DNA of 64,000 bases from Planctomycetota bacterium (GTDB taxonomy: Bacteria; Planctomycetota; Planctomycetia; Gemmatales; Gemmataceae), in contig JAJXWW010000070.1 in NCBI GenBank assembly GCA_021781415.1, forward strand, positions 1 through 64,000, read 5' to 3'. This document shows, piece after piece, positions 50,161 to 60,228 of this stretch. Made by a program: the position numbers and the translations under genes. A model generated the notes under the pieces. That model searched no databases and was not told where the DNA came from. It saw only the letters and a program-made list of their open reading frames with translations. Within the stretch, counting starts at the first letter, position 1; every line of letters starts with the position of its first letter.

Positions 50161-52245
50161 TCAGGGTTGAGCCGGAGGCGCTCCGGGTTGTTTGGGCTGT
50201 TCGCCGGACGGTTTCCCGGTATAGACCGCGGGGAACAATCGCTGCAATAATTGAGTGCGCGCCGTGTCGGAAACCAAGGGCACGCCCTCTTCGTCGTTCA
50301 CGTCGAAGATACCGCCCAAGAGCGGATTGTCCCAATCTTTTTCGAGTAACGGCGGAACCCATAGCGACAGGCCGACCGGGCAGGCACCGGCTCCCAGAGG
50401 CGTCTCCAAGGGCGGCAATAGCAACCCCGCCGCCTTCGCCTTAAAGGCCGAACCGCCCAGCCGCGAGAAGAGATTGATGTAGCGCAGCTGAAGTTCGAAG
50501 GTATGTTCTTGCACCAACGAATCGCGGCGAAAAACCTTATTCCTTAACAGAACCTTGTCGCGCCAGGCTTGGAGTCCGGTCGACTCTTGGAACTTCTGGA
50601 GCGAGCCTAGTTCGTCGTTGCGCAAACGCAGGGCATCGAACGCCTCGAAGATCGTCTTGCGGCATTTCAACGTATCGGGTTCCGATTCGATCAGCGCGTG
50701 ATTGTAGTGGAAGTCGAAATTACACAATTGCGCGTGTTGTTTCAGATCGCGCAGGAATTGGAAGGCGAAAATCTGCTCGCGCGTCTCGGCGTCGAGATTC
50801 TCTTCGCGGAGCGCGGGGGGCATGGAGGCGGCATTGAGATTGTACTTGGCCGACAGAGCGTTCGACCGATCGGTTTGGATCTTCATTTCTTGAGGCGAAA
50901 GAAGGAAATGATTGGCATTGCCAAAGCTCTTCCACGCCTCCAAGGCTCGTTGCCACGATTTCAAACCCCAGTCTCGCCCCGCGCCGACGATGGCCGGCTT
51001 GTTGTCGGCGAAGCCACCGTTGTCGCGGAACCAATCGGGTATCTCCCAACCGGAGGCGTCGAACCATCCCTCGTCCTGAAGTCGTTCCGACGAAAACCGC
51101 AGGGCCTGCGCGGGGAAGGTGCGGAAGATCACCGTCATCATGTGGCCGTTCGTTCGCTGATGGACGTGGTCCTCGATCGGCTTACTCGATCCGGGCAGCT
51201 TGTCCGGTTCGGGCAGCGGCTCTTGGGCATACCCGAACCAAGCGTGGGAGACGTGGTAGACATCGTGTTCGTCGTATAACTTCTTCTCGTCCGTCAGCGC
51301 GCTTTCGTCGCGCGGCTGCTGTTTGGCGTGGGCCTCATGTTTGGGCGGCAAGACGGGGAAGCGATCCGTCACACCGTCCTTATATGCATCTTCCTTTGGC
51401 TTCCATGTGCCCGCCGCCGACGCCACGGTATCGACGTACAACGACGGAACGCGGAAATTGTCTTCGAGATATTGAATCAAATCGTCGGGACGTTCGCAGC
51501 GAAATTGACGCAATTGATCCGAGGCTCTCTCGCGCCTCATGCCTTCGCGTAGACGCCGAACTAATTGCGGATGATTCTTGCAAAAGTCTTCCAATTCGTT
51601 CCAATTGATCTCTTGTCGGCCGTCCTTCAACGTCCAAAAGCGGGCCGGATCGCGCTCGTTGGGGCGAATCATGCTCAATTGAAAGAGCGAACGAAGGATA
51701 TTGGTGTCGTCGCTCTGTCCGATTTTGTGTTGGGTGAAGAATCCGATCGACCAGCGCATATCGGGATTGTCCCGGTTGCGCCGTTCGCCGTCGGCCAACA
51801 ATTGAATGCCGCGCGCGATGTAGAAATACTTATCGCTGGCGCGGTCGGATTCGACCGACACGTTGTACGACATATTCCAGCTTTGAAAGATCCACGGCGT
51901 TATGAAGTGCGGTTGCAGTTTGACCAACGAGAGGACATACATATCCAACTCGTTCCACTGATTCCGCTTCTGGGCGTCCACCGCGTTCATCCACAGCACA
52001 CAGGTAGCCGCCCCGCGCGAACCGATGGTCGTCAGTCGGGCAATCGCGCCGATCAAATCGACATCGCCTCGGCTCTGCTCGCGGATGGCCAGGGCGCTGG
52101 CTTGGGCGTCCACACCTTTCACTTCGTAGCCGAAGACACTGAATTCGCGGGTGCGCCACAGATACGCCACCGTGAACAATACGAGGATCAAGCCGGCGTA
52201 AGTCAGCTTGCGATTCAATGCCTGTCGTTGAAACGGACTGGCCAT
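50161..52245 (-). CDS. Large envelope protein linked to an ABC exporter
   Basis: A 694-residue protein with a short N-terminal membrane helix (YAGLILVLFTVAYLW, about 15-29) and a large soluble body without recognised motifs (YVLSLVKLQPHFITPWIFQS near 115). It follows the permease by about 115 bases on the same strand and is probably part of one unit with ATPase, permease and PIG-L. Homologues are known only as hypothetical planctomycete proteins. A TCGGC heptamer array begins 13 bases upstream of its start. Confidence 0.7.
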   Translation of the reverse strand: MASPFQRQALNRKLTYAGLILVLFTVAYLWRTREFSVFGYEVKGVDAQASALAIREQSRGDVDLIGAIARLTTIGSRGAATCVLWMNAVDAQKRNQWNELDMYVLSLVKLQPHFITPWIFQSWNMSYNVSVESDRASDKYFYIARGIQLLADGERRNRDNPDMRWSIGFFTQHKIGQSDDTNILRSLFQLSMIRPNERDPARFWTLKDGRQEINWNELEDFCKNHPQLVRRLREGMRRERASDQLRQFRCERPDDLIQYLEDNFRVPSLYVDTVASAAGTWKPKEDAYKDGVTDRFPVLPPKHEAHAKQQPRDESALTDEKKLYDEHDVYHVSHAWFGYAQEPLPEPDKLPGSSKPIEDHVHQRTNGHMMTVIFRTFPAQALRFSSERLQDEGWFDASGWEIPDWFRDNGGFADNKPAIVGAGRDWGLKSWQRALEAWKSFGNANHFLLSPQEMKIQTDRSNALSAKYNLNAASMPPALREENLDAETREQIFAFQFLRDLKQHAQLCNFDFHYNHALIESEPDTLKCRKTIFEAFDALRLRNDELGSLQKFQESTGLQAWRDKVLLRNKVFRRDSLVQEHTFELQLRYINLFSRLGGSAFKAKAAGLLLPPLETPLGAGACPVGLSLWVPPLLEKDWDNPLLGGIFDVNDEEGVPLVSDTARTQLLQRLFPAVYTGKPSGEQPKQPGAPPAQP

Positions 52246-52257
52246 GATTCACTCCTA

Positions 52258-52292
52258 TCGGCAATCGGCAATCGGCTGTCGGCTGTCGGCTA
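52258..52292. repeat. Heptamer tandem array upstream of the 694-residue gene
   Basis: Five 7-base units, TCGGCAA twice, TCGGCTG twice and TCGGCTA, starting 13 bases upstream of the start codon. The inverted form (GGCCGATAGCCGATTGCCGA) occurs at 52327-52349 behind a T-rich spacer. Same unit and distance to a start as at 22050-22098. Confidence 0.75.
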
Positions 52293-52326
52293 TCTACTAG
52301 AACTCTGCTTGATTTTTTTCCAATCG

Positions 52327-52349
52327 TTGGCCGATAGCCGATTGCCGAG
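52327..52349. repeat. Inverted partner of the second heptamer array
   Basis: Reads TTGGCCGATAGCCGATTGCC then GAG; the reverse complement of the TCGGC units at 52258-52292. Confidence 0.65.
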
Positions 52350-52359
52350 AAGATTGCCG

Positions 52360-54426
52360 TTATGTTGGCGCGGCGATCTCGCGGCCTTTTAGTAGGAAAT
52401 AGCCTAAGACGATCCAAGGCAACAAATAGAGTACGAGCGCGCCGAGATCGAATGCCAGATGCGTGAGGGGTATGTTGAACCCCTCGCCCACATAGGTAGT
52501 CAGATCGTAGCGATCCACGTCGGGTATCAGATCGAGTACGCGGCGGATGAGCCAGCGGAAGCCGATGTCGCCTCCCTCGGCAAGAGTCTTGCTGGTTCCG
52601 TCTTCCAAGGGGATGAGCGCGATTTGGCGATTGGCCAAGCGCACGAGCGCTTCCATCGGCCCGCCGCCGGCAGCGGTCCCCTGACCGATCGATTGGATGT
52701 AGCCGATCGCTCCGCCGCCGGAAAAGAGCAGCGCGGCAACAATCATGCTGATGACGCCGCTCAGATAGGTGCTAAGCGCCGTGGCCAAGCCGATGACCAA
52801 ACACAGACGCAGCCACAGCCCGAAGGCACCCTTGTAAAAGTTGAGGGTGAAAGCCGCCGCGTCTCCACCGCGTGCGGGATCGTCCAAACGCCAATAGAGA
52901 TCGTATTTGGCCATGCCGACGTATTGCGTGACACTCTGCTTGGTCACAGAGACGCGCGTTTCGATGGCCGCCCGCCCACCGCTACCGGCGGCGCTCGGGA
53001 TCGGCTTGCGCTGAGCGTTGCGGAACAGCCCGCCGGGGACATCGATAAACATCGTGTGATAGTCCGTGATGTCCTTGGCGGGCACGACATAGTAACCGTA
53101 CTCCTCGGCCAACTCGTCGTCGATGGCTGAGTCGGAGAGGCGATAGCTCGGCGAACCGACGGCCTCGAGCTTATTCTTCGTGAGCCGCGCCCGTTTCGCC
53201 TCCACGAGGGCGTTCAACTCGCCTTCGCTCGGACGATTGGCTTTACTCTCCAATCGCGTTCGATAGCCGTTCAGCCATTCGTCGATGTCTTTCTGGACGA
53301 AGAGGTTGCTTTTGGTCATCCATCGGCTGCGGTCGGTGTTGTAGCCGTCTTTGTCGCTGGAGACGAACTGGGCGGTTTGAAACTCGAAGGTGCAGGAGAC
53401 GCCGCGATTCTCAAACCCCTTGGTCTGGCGAAAAATATCGAACGCGAACTCGCAGCGGACGGTGTCGCGCTCGGCCAAGGCGCTCGGGACGTTGCGAAAA
53501 CTCCAGACGGCGAATTGCGGTTCTTGATTGGGATTGGCCGCCGTGATGTAGCTGCGATAGTCCCACTCGCGGCCGATGTTGGTTCCCTTCTGCGCGTCGC
53601 CGGTGTTCTCGAAGCGTAGTTCTCCATATTGCGGATCGCGGGCCTTGAGGCTCTCCTCCGCCGCCTCCTTATCGACGCCGCGCACCACATAGACGAGGCT
53701 CAACGAGGTCATCAACAACAGCACCAGCGTCATCAGCGCCGTGAAACCCAGGAAACGCCCCAGCAAGATCTCGAAGCGCTCGACCGGTTTGGTGGTGATG
53801 GTGTGCATGGTCTGTTGGCGGATGTCGGTGGGGATGCTAAAGGCGGCGAGAACGATGGCCGCGATCAGGAGCAGTTTCGTCATCACCCAGTAGATGATGC
53901 CGACGTAGTTTCGTACTTGATATTCTGGCTTATAGGGGATGAACCAGCTGCCAAACAAGAAGACGAGAAGGAGGGCGGAGAAGGCGTAGAGAACCTTCTT
54001 GCGGATGGCTTCCTTGAAGCTGAGCTTGGCCAATGCGCCGATGCGGCGCAGCCGAAGCGGAGGCAAACCGCGGAGAAAGGGCACGCCCACGGCCACCAAC
54101 CCGCCCGCTCCGGCGAGCGTCAATATCCACGACTTATACTTCTCGACCGAGGCGGGATTCTTCAAAATCGTATAGGAAGCGGCAATCAGACCGAAGTAGC
54201 CGAGGTATCCGGCAAACGACACGAGTAGGCTGACCGTGAAGAGCGTGCGCTGCCAGGCGGGAATGCGCGTTCGATCTTCTTCGCGCAGGCGCGTGTAGTA
54301 GACGGCCAACCACATCACAGCGCCGAACGCCGCCCAGCCGCCGGCCGTCTGCACCCACAGGAACAACTCGGCGGGCACATCTTGGAGCCGCATCGGATCG
54401 CGATCGAACGTCATCACCGCGAACAT
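52360..54426 (-). CDS. ABC-2 type transporter permease, large loop
   Basis: A 688-residue permease: an N-terminal set of membrane segments (about 15-110), ABC-2-like core segments (ISIP-type LLIAAIVLAAFSIPTD near 195-215, then LGFTALMTLVLLLMTSLSL), a large loop of about 260 residues between them and the C-terminal membrane block. ATG 54426 is chosen (GTGGGA upstream); the frame open to 54510 passes through the perfect hairpin at 54444-54507, so it is unlikely to be coding. The partner ATPase is directly upstream. Confidence 0.78.
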   Translation of the reverse strand: MFAVMTFDRDPMRLQDVPAELFLWVQTAGGWAAFGAVMWLAVYYTRLREEDRTRIPAWQRTLFTVSLLVSFAGYLGYFGLIAASYTILKNPASVEKYKSWILTLAGAGGLVAVGVPFLRGLPPLRLRRIGALAKLSFKEAIRKKVLYAFSALLLVFLFGSWFIPYKPEYQVRNYVGIIYWVMTKLLLIAAIVLAAFSIPTDIRQQTMHTITTKPVERFEILLGRFLGFTALMTLVLLLMTSLSLVYVVRGVDKEAAEESLKARDPQYGELRFENTGDAQKGTNIGREWDYRSYITAANPNQEPQFAVWSFRNVPSALAERDTVRCEFAFDIFRQTKGFENRGVSCTFEFQTAQFVSSDKDGYNTDRSRWMTKSNLFVQKDIDEWLNGYRTRLESKANRPSEGELNALVEAKRARLTKNKLEAVGSPSYRLSDSAIDDELAEEYGYYVVPAKDITDYHTMFIDVPGGLFRNAQRKPIPSAAGSGGRAAIETRVSVTKQSVTQYVGMAKYDLYWRLDDPARGGDAAAFTLNFYKGAFGLWLRLCLVIGLATALSTYLSGVISMIVAALLFSGGGAIGYIQSIGQGTAAGGGPMEALVRLANRQIALIPLEDGTSKTLAEGGDIGFRWLIRRVLDLIPDVDRYDLTTYVGEGFNIPLTHLAFDLGALVLYLLPWIVLGYFLLKGREIAAPT

Positions 54427-54443
54427 GAAATATCCCACAAAAC

Positions 54444-54507
54444 CTTGCCGGCCCGCAGCGCGAGCAAGGGGAGAACGATACCCTTGCTCGCGCTGCGGGC
54501 TGGCAAG
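54444..54507. repeat. 27-bp-stem palindrome between ABC genes
   Basis: CTTGCCGGCCCGCAGCGCGA onward pairs with CTCGCGCTGCGGGCTGGCAAG around a 10-base loop; 26 of 27 positions pair, with one G:T. It lies between the ATPase stop (54530) and the permease start (54426), inside the presumed transcript, and could attenuate or stabilise it. Confidence 0.85.
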
Positions 54508-54529
54508 CAAAGGACTCCTACGTCAATCG

Positions 54530-55474
54530 TTAGCGTTTCTCCGCGATCCTCGAGGTCGAACCGCCCTCGCCTCGCTGCCTCGATTCCGCGCCCGGAAGGA
54601 AGCGACGGCCCGGATGCGCCTTACTCTCTTCGACGATGCGCAGGAAGTAATCCTCTAGCGTCGTGGTCGGATGGCCGATGGTATCGAGTTTGCCTCCGTG
54701 TTTGCGCAACACTTCTTCCAACTCGCGTCGCAATTCGTCGGTCAATTGCAGATCGCTGGCCCGCAACTCGACGCGGCGATGATCTTGCAGCAGCGTCTGC
54801 ACTTCGCCATACGCCTGAAGTTCGCCGTCGTTGAGGATGGCGATGCGGTCGCACACGTCTTGCACGTCTTCGAGTCGATGGCTGCACATAATGACCGTCT
54901 TGCCCAGGGTGCGAAGATCGCGGATGAGATCTTTCATCCACCGGGCACCGAGCGGATCGAGGCCGGAGGTCGGCTCGTCGAGAATGACGAGATCGGGATC
55001 GTTGATGAGCGCCTGGGCCAAGCCGATGCGTTGCCTCATGCCTTTGGAATACTCGCGCAGGGTGCGTTTGCGGTCGGCCTTGAGTCCGACTTTCTCGATC
55101 AGTTCTTGCGCCCGCGTCCGGCGTTTGGCCGAAGGGAGATCGAACAACCGGCCATAAAAGTCAAGGGTTTCCTCGGCGTTCAGGAAGCGATACAGATACG
55201 ATTCTTCCGGCAGATAGCCGATGCGCTCGTTCTTGACCACGTCGGCGGCAGGTTGACCGAATACAAATGCTTCGCCGTCGGTCGGATAGAGCAAACCGAG
55301 CAACAGTTTGATGGTCGTCGTCTTGCCGGAGCCGTTGGGGCCGAGCAGTCCGAAGATCTCGCCTTGGCGCACCTCCATATTGAGGGCGCGCAGCGCGGTT
55401 TTCTTCTGGCGTCCCCAAAAGTCGCGGTACACTTTGGTCAGTTTGCGCGTTTCAACGATCGCGTTTTGCGGCAT
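54530..55474 (-). CDS. ABC transporter ATP-binding protein
   Basis: A 314-residue ATPase. Walker [10 protein letters not shown] at 45-53, signature [10 protein letters not shown] near 141, Walker [14 protein letters not shown] near 162, and a C-terminal extension of about 70 residues with an SRIAEKR end. GAGGTGGCGC precedes ATG 55474. The ABC-2 exporter-type (DrrA/CcmA-like) sequence plus the adjacent permease suggest export of an unknown substrate. Confidence 0.9.
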   Translation of the reverse strand: MPQNAIVETRKLTKVYRDFWGRQKKTALRALNMEVRQGEIFGLLGPNGSGKTTTIKLLLGLLYPTDGEAFVFGQPAADVVKNERIGYLPEESYLYRFLNAEETLDFYGRLFDLPSAKRRTRAQELIEKVGLKADRKRTLREYSKGMRQRIGLAQALINDPDLVILDEPTSGLDPLGARWMKDLIRDLRTLGKTVIMCSHRLEDVQDVCDRIAILNDGELQAYGEVQTLLQDHRRVELRASDLQLTDELRRELEEVLRKHGGKLDTIGHPTTTLEDYFLRIVEESKAHPGRRFLPGAESRQRGEGGSTSRIAEKR

Positions 55475-55620
55475 GCGCCACCTCTATCGGAGTTCCCGTC
55501 GAGTCGAGATTACTCGCTTCTACGCGGCCAACGAGAAAATCGTTCGCGGAGTTTCCAAAACTTCTCCGCCAATCTAGGGAGCGGGGGCGGCGAATGCAAG
55601 CGAAGTGCGTTTGCCTCTCG

Positions 55621-58600
55621 CTACGACAGCCGATTGAGGAGGCGGGAAACCCTGCGTCCGATGCCGTCGAAGAGCGAGTACGTTACCGGAGTAACCAAAA
55701 GCGCCAGCAACAGGCTCAGCAGCTGACCGCCGATGATGACCTTGGCCATACTCGCCCGCGCGCCTGCCCCCGGCCCCTGCCCCAGCGCAATCGGGATCAT
55801 GGCCGCGATGAGCATGACCGTCGTCATCAGGATCGGTCGCAGGCGAGTATGATTCGCCTCAAGAATGGCGGTCTCGCGATCCATGCCGTCGCGGCGCAGT
55901 TCGTTCGTCTTATCCACTTGCAGAATGCCGTTCTTCTTGACGATGCCGATGAGCATGAACAGGCCGAACATGGCGTACAAGTCCATCGGCTGGCGGAACA
56001 TCAACAGCGAAAGGAGACCGAACGGAATGGTCACGGGCAACGCGGCGAGAATGCTGACCGGATGCAGCCAACTCTCGAACTGCGCGGCCAGAATCAGGTA
56101 CATGAACAGGATGCTGAGAACCAGGGCGATGAGGAAGTTATAGCCCGTCTCGCCGAGCATCTTGGCTTGGCCGCCGAAGACGACTTCGTACTGCGGCGGC
56201 AGATTCATTTCCTTGAGGATGACTTGAGCCTGCATCACGGCATCGTTGAGCGAAACCTTATCGGGATTGGCCAACAGTGTGACCGCGCGCTGGCGATTGA
56301 AGCGGTCGATCTGGCTGGGGCCTCGTTCTTCGTTCAGTCGTGCCAGGCTGGACAGCTGGATCGGACCCGCCGAGGGGGACGGGATCGTCAGCAGGTCGAG
56401 TCCTTGCGAGGTGGCTCGAAACTGTTTATCGGCGCGCAGCCAAACGTCGTATTGCTCCGTCCCTTCCTTGTAGCGCGACACCGGTTGACCGCCCACCAGC
56501 ACGCTCAACGTGTTGGCGATGGTCTGCACGGGGATGCCGAGGTCGCTGGCTCTTTCGCGGTCGATGGAAACCTGTACCTCCGGCTTGCGGAGCGACAGCG
56601 TCGAATCCACGTCCACGAGGCCGGGGATTTTGCGGAGACGTTCCTTGAGCGTGTTAGAATACGCTTCCAACTTGTCGAGTTCGGGACCGAGCAAGACGAT
56701 CTGAAAGATACGACTGTCCTGCCCCGTCCCGCCGATGGCTTGCACGTCGGAGACGGCGCAGCGCAAGTCGGGGTATTCTTCCAAGATTTTACGCGCCCGC
56801 GCCATCACCTCGAACTGCGTGTAGCCGCGTTGTTCCAGTTCTTTGAGGCGAACGTAGATCGAACCGCGCGTCACGTCGCCTTGCCCTTTGCCGGCCGAGC
56901 CGTTGGTTTCGCCGATGACGGTGAATCGCTTCACCACCACGCCCGGCAGAGCGGTCAAGCGCCGCTCGATTTCGGCGATGGTTCGATCCGTTCGCTCCAG
57001 GGTGTAGCCTTCGGGAGTGATGTAGTTGATCTCGAACTCGCCCTGATCGTCGCGCGGCACGAGGTTGACGCCCATCTTCTGAGCGATGGGGCCGGTGGAA
57101 AAGATCACCAGTACGCAGAGAACGACCATGACGAAGCGATGTCGCATCGCCCAACGCAGGGCCAGGCCGTAGAAACCATCGACGGCTCGGTAGACCCAGC
57201 CCGCTTTCGACTTGGCATGGCCCGCCTCGGACGGATCGAGCTTGAGGAAGCGCGAACACAGCATCGGCGTCAGGGTGAACGAGACGAATAAGCTCATCAG
57301 GATGGCAAAGGCCACCGTCATACCGAAACTGCTGAAGAAGCGACCGACCATGCCGCCCATGAAAGCGACCGGCAGAAAGATCACCACCAAGGATAGACTG
57401 GTCGCCAACACGGCCAGGGCGATTTCCTTGGTTCCGTCTCGCGCCGCCGTCATGGCATCCTTGCCGAACTCTTCCATGTGCCGAAAGATGTTCTCGTGGA
57501 CCACCACCGCGTCGTCGATGACGATGCCGATGGCCAAGATGAGAGCCAACATGGTGATGTTGTTGAGCGTGAACCCCATGTACCACATGAAGAAGAACGT
57601 CGGCACGATGGACGTGGGAATGGCCAAGGTGGCGATGACCGTGGTTCGCCAATCGCGGATGAACAGGAGGATCGTCAACGATACCAGCACGCCGGCCAGC
57701 AACAGATGAAACTTGACCTCTTCCATCGACAGGCGAACGAAGCGCGATTGATCTTGTGTGATGTCGATCTGCATATCGGGCGGCAGGGTTTTGCCGATCT
57801 TGGCCAGACGATTCTGGACGGCGTCGGAGATTTGCACCGTGTTGGTGCCGCTCTGTTTCTGCACGAAAAGGCTGACGGCGTTGCGTCCGTCCAGGCGCGT
57901 CAATCCGCGCGGCTCCTCAATGGAATCTTCGGCTCGTCCGATGTCCCGAATGCGGATGGGATAGCCCTTGCGATTGGCCACGATCAATTCGTTGAACTGC
58001 GAGGCGACCTGGATGCGTCCCAAGGTCCGCAGCACCAACTCGCGCGATCCCTGCTGAACGATGCCGCCGGGCACTTCGAGGTTCTGCGTCAACAACGCTT
58101 GCCGAACGTCTTCGACCGACAGGTTGAAGGACGACAAGAGGTCGGTATTGACGATGACATTGATGGCGCGACTGCGGCCTCCCGAAAGCGTCACCGAGCC
58201 GACGCCAGACACCGTTTGCAGCGGCTCTTGAAGCTGATGTTTGGCGATCTCCGTCACCTCGCGCACATCGCGCCGACCGGAGACCACGATGGTCATAATC
58301 GGCGAAGCGTCGAGGTCGAACTTGTTGACCACGGGCGGGTCCATGCCCTGCGGCAAGTTTTTGACGATGGCCGACACCTTGTCGCGCACCTCTTGAGCCG
58401 CGATGTCGCCGTTCTTTTCCAGAAGGAATTGCACCGTCACGATGCTGACGCCTTCGCGCGTCGTCGAGCGCAACTCGTCCACGCCGGAGACCGAGTTGAC
58501 CGCCTCTTCGATGAGCTTGGTAACGGTCGTTTCCAGTTCCTCGGCACTCGCGCCCGGCAGATTGGCCGTGACCGACACCACCGGAAAGTCCACCTTGGGA

Positions 58601-58710
58601 AACAAGTCCACGCCCAGCTTGAAGTACGAGACCAGCCCCAATACGACGGGAACGGACACGAGTACCCAAGTGAAGATGGGACGGCGAATGCAAACTTCGG
58701 AAATCGACAC
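55621..58710 (-). CDS. RND multidrug efflux transporter (AcrB/HAE1-type)
   Basis: A 1029-residue inner membrane pump, GTG start at 58710 with AAGGAGT. It has 12 membrane segments, two large periplasmic loops and the proton-relay GIVIDDAVVVHENI near 393-406 (D398, D399). Typical N-terminal block ISEVCIRRPIFTWVLVSVP. RND pumps extrude drugs, dyes or fatty compounds through a TolC channel, and TolC-like genes lie 12 kb away. It is the last gene of the MarR-HlyD-RND unit. Confidence 0.92.
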   Translation of the reverse strand: MSISEVCIRRPIFTWVLVSVPVVLGLVSYFKLGVDLFPKVDFPVVSVTANLPGASAEELETTVTKLIEEAVNSVSGVDELRSTTREGVSIVTVQFLLEKNGDIAAQEVRDKVSAIVKNLPQGMDPPVVNKFDLDASPIMTIVVSGRRDVREVTEIAKHQLQEPLQTVSGVGSVTLSGGRSRAINVIVNTDLLSSFNLSVEDVRQALLTQNLEVPGGIVQQGSRELVLRTLGRIQVASQFNELIVANRKGYPIRIRDIGRAEDSIEEPRGLTRLDGRNAVSLFVQKQSGTNTVQISDAVQNRLAKIGKTLPPDMQIDITQDQSRFVRLSMEEVKFHLLLAGVLVSLTILLFIRDWRTTVIATLAIPTSIVPTFFFMWYMGFTLNNITMLALILAIGIVIDDAVVVHENIFRHMEEFGKDAMTAARDGTKEIALAVLATSLSLVVIFLPVAFMGGMVGRFFSSFGMTVAFAILMSLFVSFTLTPMLCSRFLKLDPSEAGHAKSKAGWVYRAVDGFYGLALRWAMRHRFVMVVLCVLVIFSTGPIAQKMGVNLVPRDDQGEFEINYITPEGYTLERTDRTIAEIERRLTALPGVVVKRFTVIGETNGSAGKGQGDVTRGSIYVRLKELEQRGYTQFEVMARARKILEEYPDLRCAVSDVQAIGGTGQDSRIFQIVLLGPELDKLEAYSNTLKERLRKIPGLVDVDSTLSLRKPEVQVSIDRERASDLGIPVQTIANTLSVLVGGQPVSRYKEGTEQYDVWLRADKQFRATSQGLDLLTIPSPSAGPIQLSSLARLNEERGPSQIDRFNRQRAVTLLANPDKVSLNDAVMQAQVILKEMNLPPQYEVVFGGQAKMLGETGYNFLIALVLSILFMYLILAAQFESWLHPVSILAALPVTIPFGLLSLLMFRQPMDLYAMFGLFMLIGIVKKNGILQVDKTNELRRDGMDRETAILEANHTRLRPILMTTVMLIAAMIPIALGQGPGAGARASMAKVIIGGQLLSLLLALLVTPVTYSLFDGIGRRVSRLLNRLS

Positions 58711-58731
58711 GGAGTAAACTCCTTGGCGGAC

Positions 58732-60150
58732 CTATGGACCCGTTCGATGAGTGGACGGAGAGGGGGAAGGAGGAAGCGTTCGCCGAAGGACCACGGGCGA
58801 TCCGTCGGCCAGAGCCGTTTGGCCGCTGAGGACCACCTGCGCGCCGCGCGGCAAAGACGGCCGAACGATCTCCACCCATTCCGTGTTTTGCATTCCCAGA
58901 GTCACCCGCAGCTCTTTCGCGCGCCCGTCCTCAACGACAAAGATTTTCGTAATGCCGGCGAATGTCACCAGACCGTCCAAGGGCACGACGGCGACTTCTC
59001 GGTCGTTCCGCGTCAGGATCGAGGCTTTGGCGAAGCTGCCCGGCTTGAGTTTGCCTTCGGGGTTGGCGACTTCAATTTCTACCTGGAGCGTCCGATTCGT
59101 GGGATCGACGGTCGGATTGATGCGGACCACGCGGCCGGCAGACGGTTGAGCGTGCGCGGCGGTATGCACTTGGACTTGTTGTCCGCATTCGATCTCGCTG
59201 CTGAATCGCTCCGGAACCAAGACTTTCAGCTTTAGCGTCCGATCGATCACCAGTTTGAAAACCTCGGTCCCCGTGCGCACGAAGCTCCCTTCCGAGACGG
59301 ATCGCTGCGAAACCACATACGTCGCGCCGCTCTCCCCGCCCGGTACCCGTTGCAGGGGAGCGGGAACCTTGATCGCCATGTCCTTGAGTTGCTGCCGCGC
59401 GATGGCGAGTCCTTGTTGCTTCATCTCCACCGTCGCCACCAGGGAGCGCGCCGACAAAATCTGATTGTGGTATTCGGCATCGGCGGCCCGAAAATCGACC
59501 GTCCGGTCGGTCAACTCTTCCGGGGTGGCGGCGGACGAGCGGGCGAGGGCGCGGGTGCGATCCAATCGCAATTTGGCGTTGTTCATCCGCTCGTGCGCCT
59601 GAACCACGGCCGGTAGCCGCTCCACGTCGAAATCCGGCCGCAACTCGTCCACTCCGAGCTTCGCCAATTCGACGCGAAGCGATTTCTCGGCCTGACAAAG
59701 GAGCAAATCGTAGTCGGTGGGATCGAACTCGACGAGCAAGTCACCGGGTTTCACATGGTCCGAAACGTCGCGGTGTATCCGGAGTACCCGGCCATCCATC
59801 TTGGCGGCAATCGAAACCTCTTCATAGCCGTAAAGCGTACCGACCGCTTCGACCTTGCGTTGCACCGGGCGATAGGCCACGGGTTCGACGGTGACGACCA
59901 CCGCGCCCGGCTCCCGCTCGGTCGTCTCCGTCTCCGGAGGCAGCGATTCCTTCTCGCGGCGGTGGAGACTGCCGCCTACGAAAACCAGTCCCGCACCCAA
60001 AACGAGTAGGACCACGCAACTCCAAAGCAACCTGCCGCGCCAAGAACGCTTGGGCGATTCGTCTTGGCCCTCCCTTGCCGCCGCGCTCATCGCGGGCAAG
60101 GGAACGATTGCTTCCCGAATGGGTGCCGACGGAAACGACGAGCGGTCCAT
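58732..60150 (-). CDS. RND periplasmic adaptor (HlyD/AcrA-type)
   Basis: A 472-residue membrane fusion protein. One N-terminal membrane segment (LLWSCVVLLVLGAGLVFVG, about 41-59), a lipoyl half-domain (VEAVGTLYGYEEVSIAAKMD), a helical hairpin with ARKLGVDELRPDFDVE-like sequence and a second half (TFAGITKIFVVEDGRAKELR) fit the AcrA/HlyD plan. The ATG at 60150 is kept; ATG 60090 is an alternative. It ends 21 bases before the RND pump start. Confidence 0.88.
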   Translation of the reverse strand: MDRSSFPSAPIREAIVPLPAMSAAAREGQDESPKRSWRGRLLWSCVVLLVLGAGLVFVGGSLHRREKESLPPETETTEREPGAVVVTVEPVAYRPVQRKVEAVGTLYGYEEVSIAAKMDGRVLRIHRDVSDHVKPGDLLVEFDPTDYDLLLCQAEKSLRVELAKLGVDELRPDFDVERLPAVVQAHERMNNAKLRLDRTRALARSSAATPEELTDRTVDFRAADAEYHNQILSARSLVATVEMKQQGLAIARQQLKDMAIKVPAPLQRVPGGESGATYVVSQRSVSEGSFVRTGTEVFKLVIDRTLKLKVLVPERFSSEIECGQQVQVHTAAHAQPSAGRVVRINPTVDPTNRTLQVEIEVANPEGKLKPGSFAKASILTRNDREVAVVPLDGLVTFAGITKIFVVEDGRAKELRVTLGMQNTEWVEIVRPSLPRGAQVVLSGQTALADGSPVVLRRTLPPSPSPSTHRTGP

Positions 60151-60228
60151 AAGAGATGACCCTTTCCCTGCTTTTCTCGCACCGTTCGCCGTGAGAACGG
60201 TTCGTTCATCGAAGGAATGCTTGTTCGC

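Noticed and set aside
54426-54510. Longer permease start at 54510.
   Set aside because: The extra 28 codons lie across a near-perfect 64-base palindrome and contain no signal or membrane features.
55594-59235. Long plus-strand frames across the RND and adaptor genes.
   Set aside because: They mirror conserved efflux genes on the opposite strand and have no motifs or ribosome binding sites.
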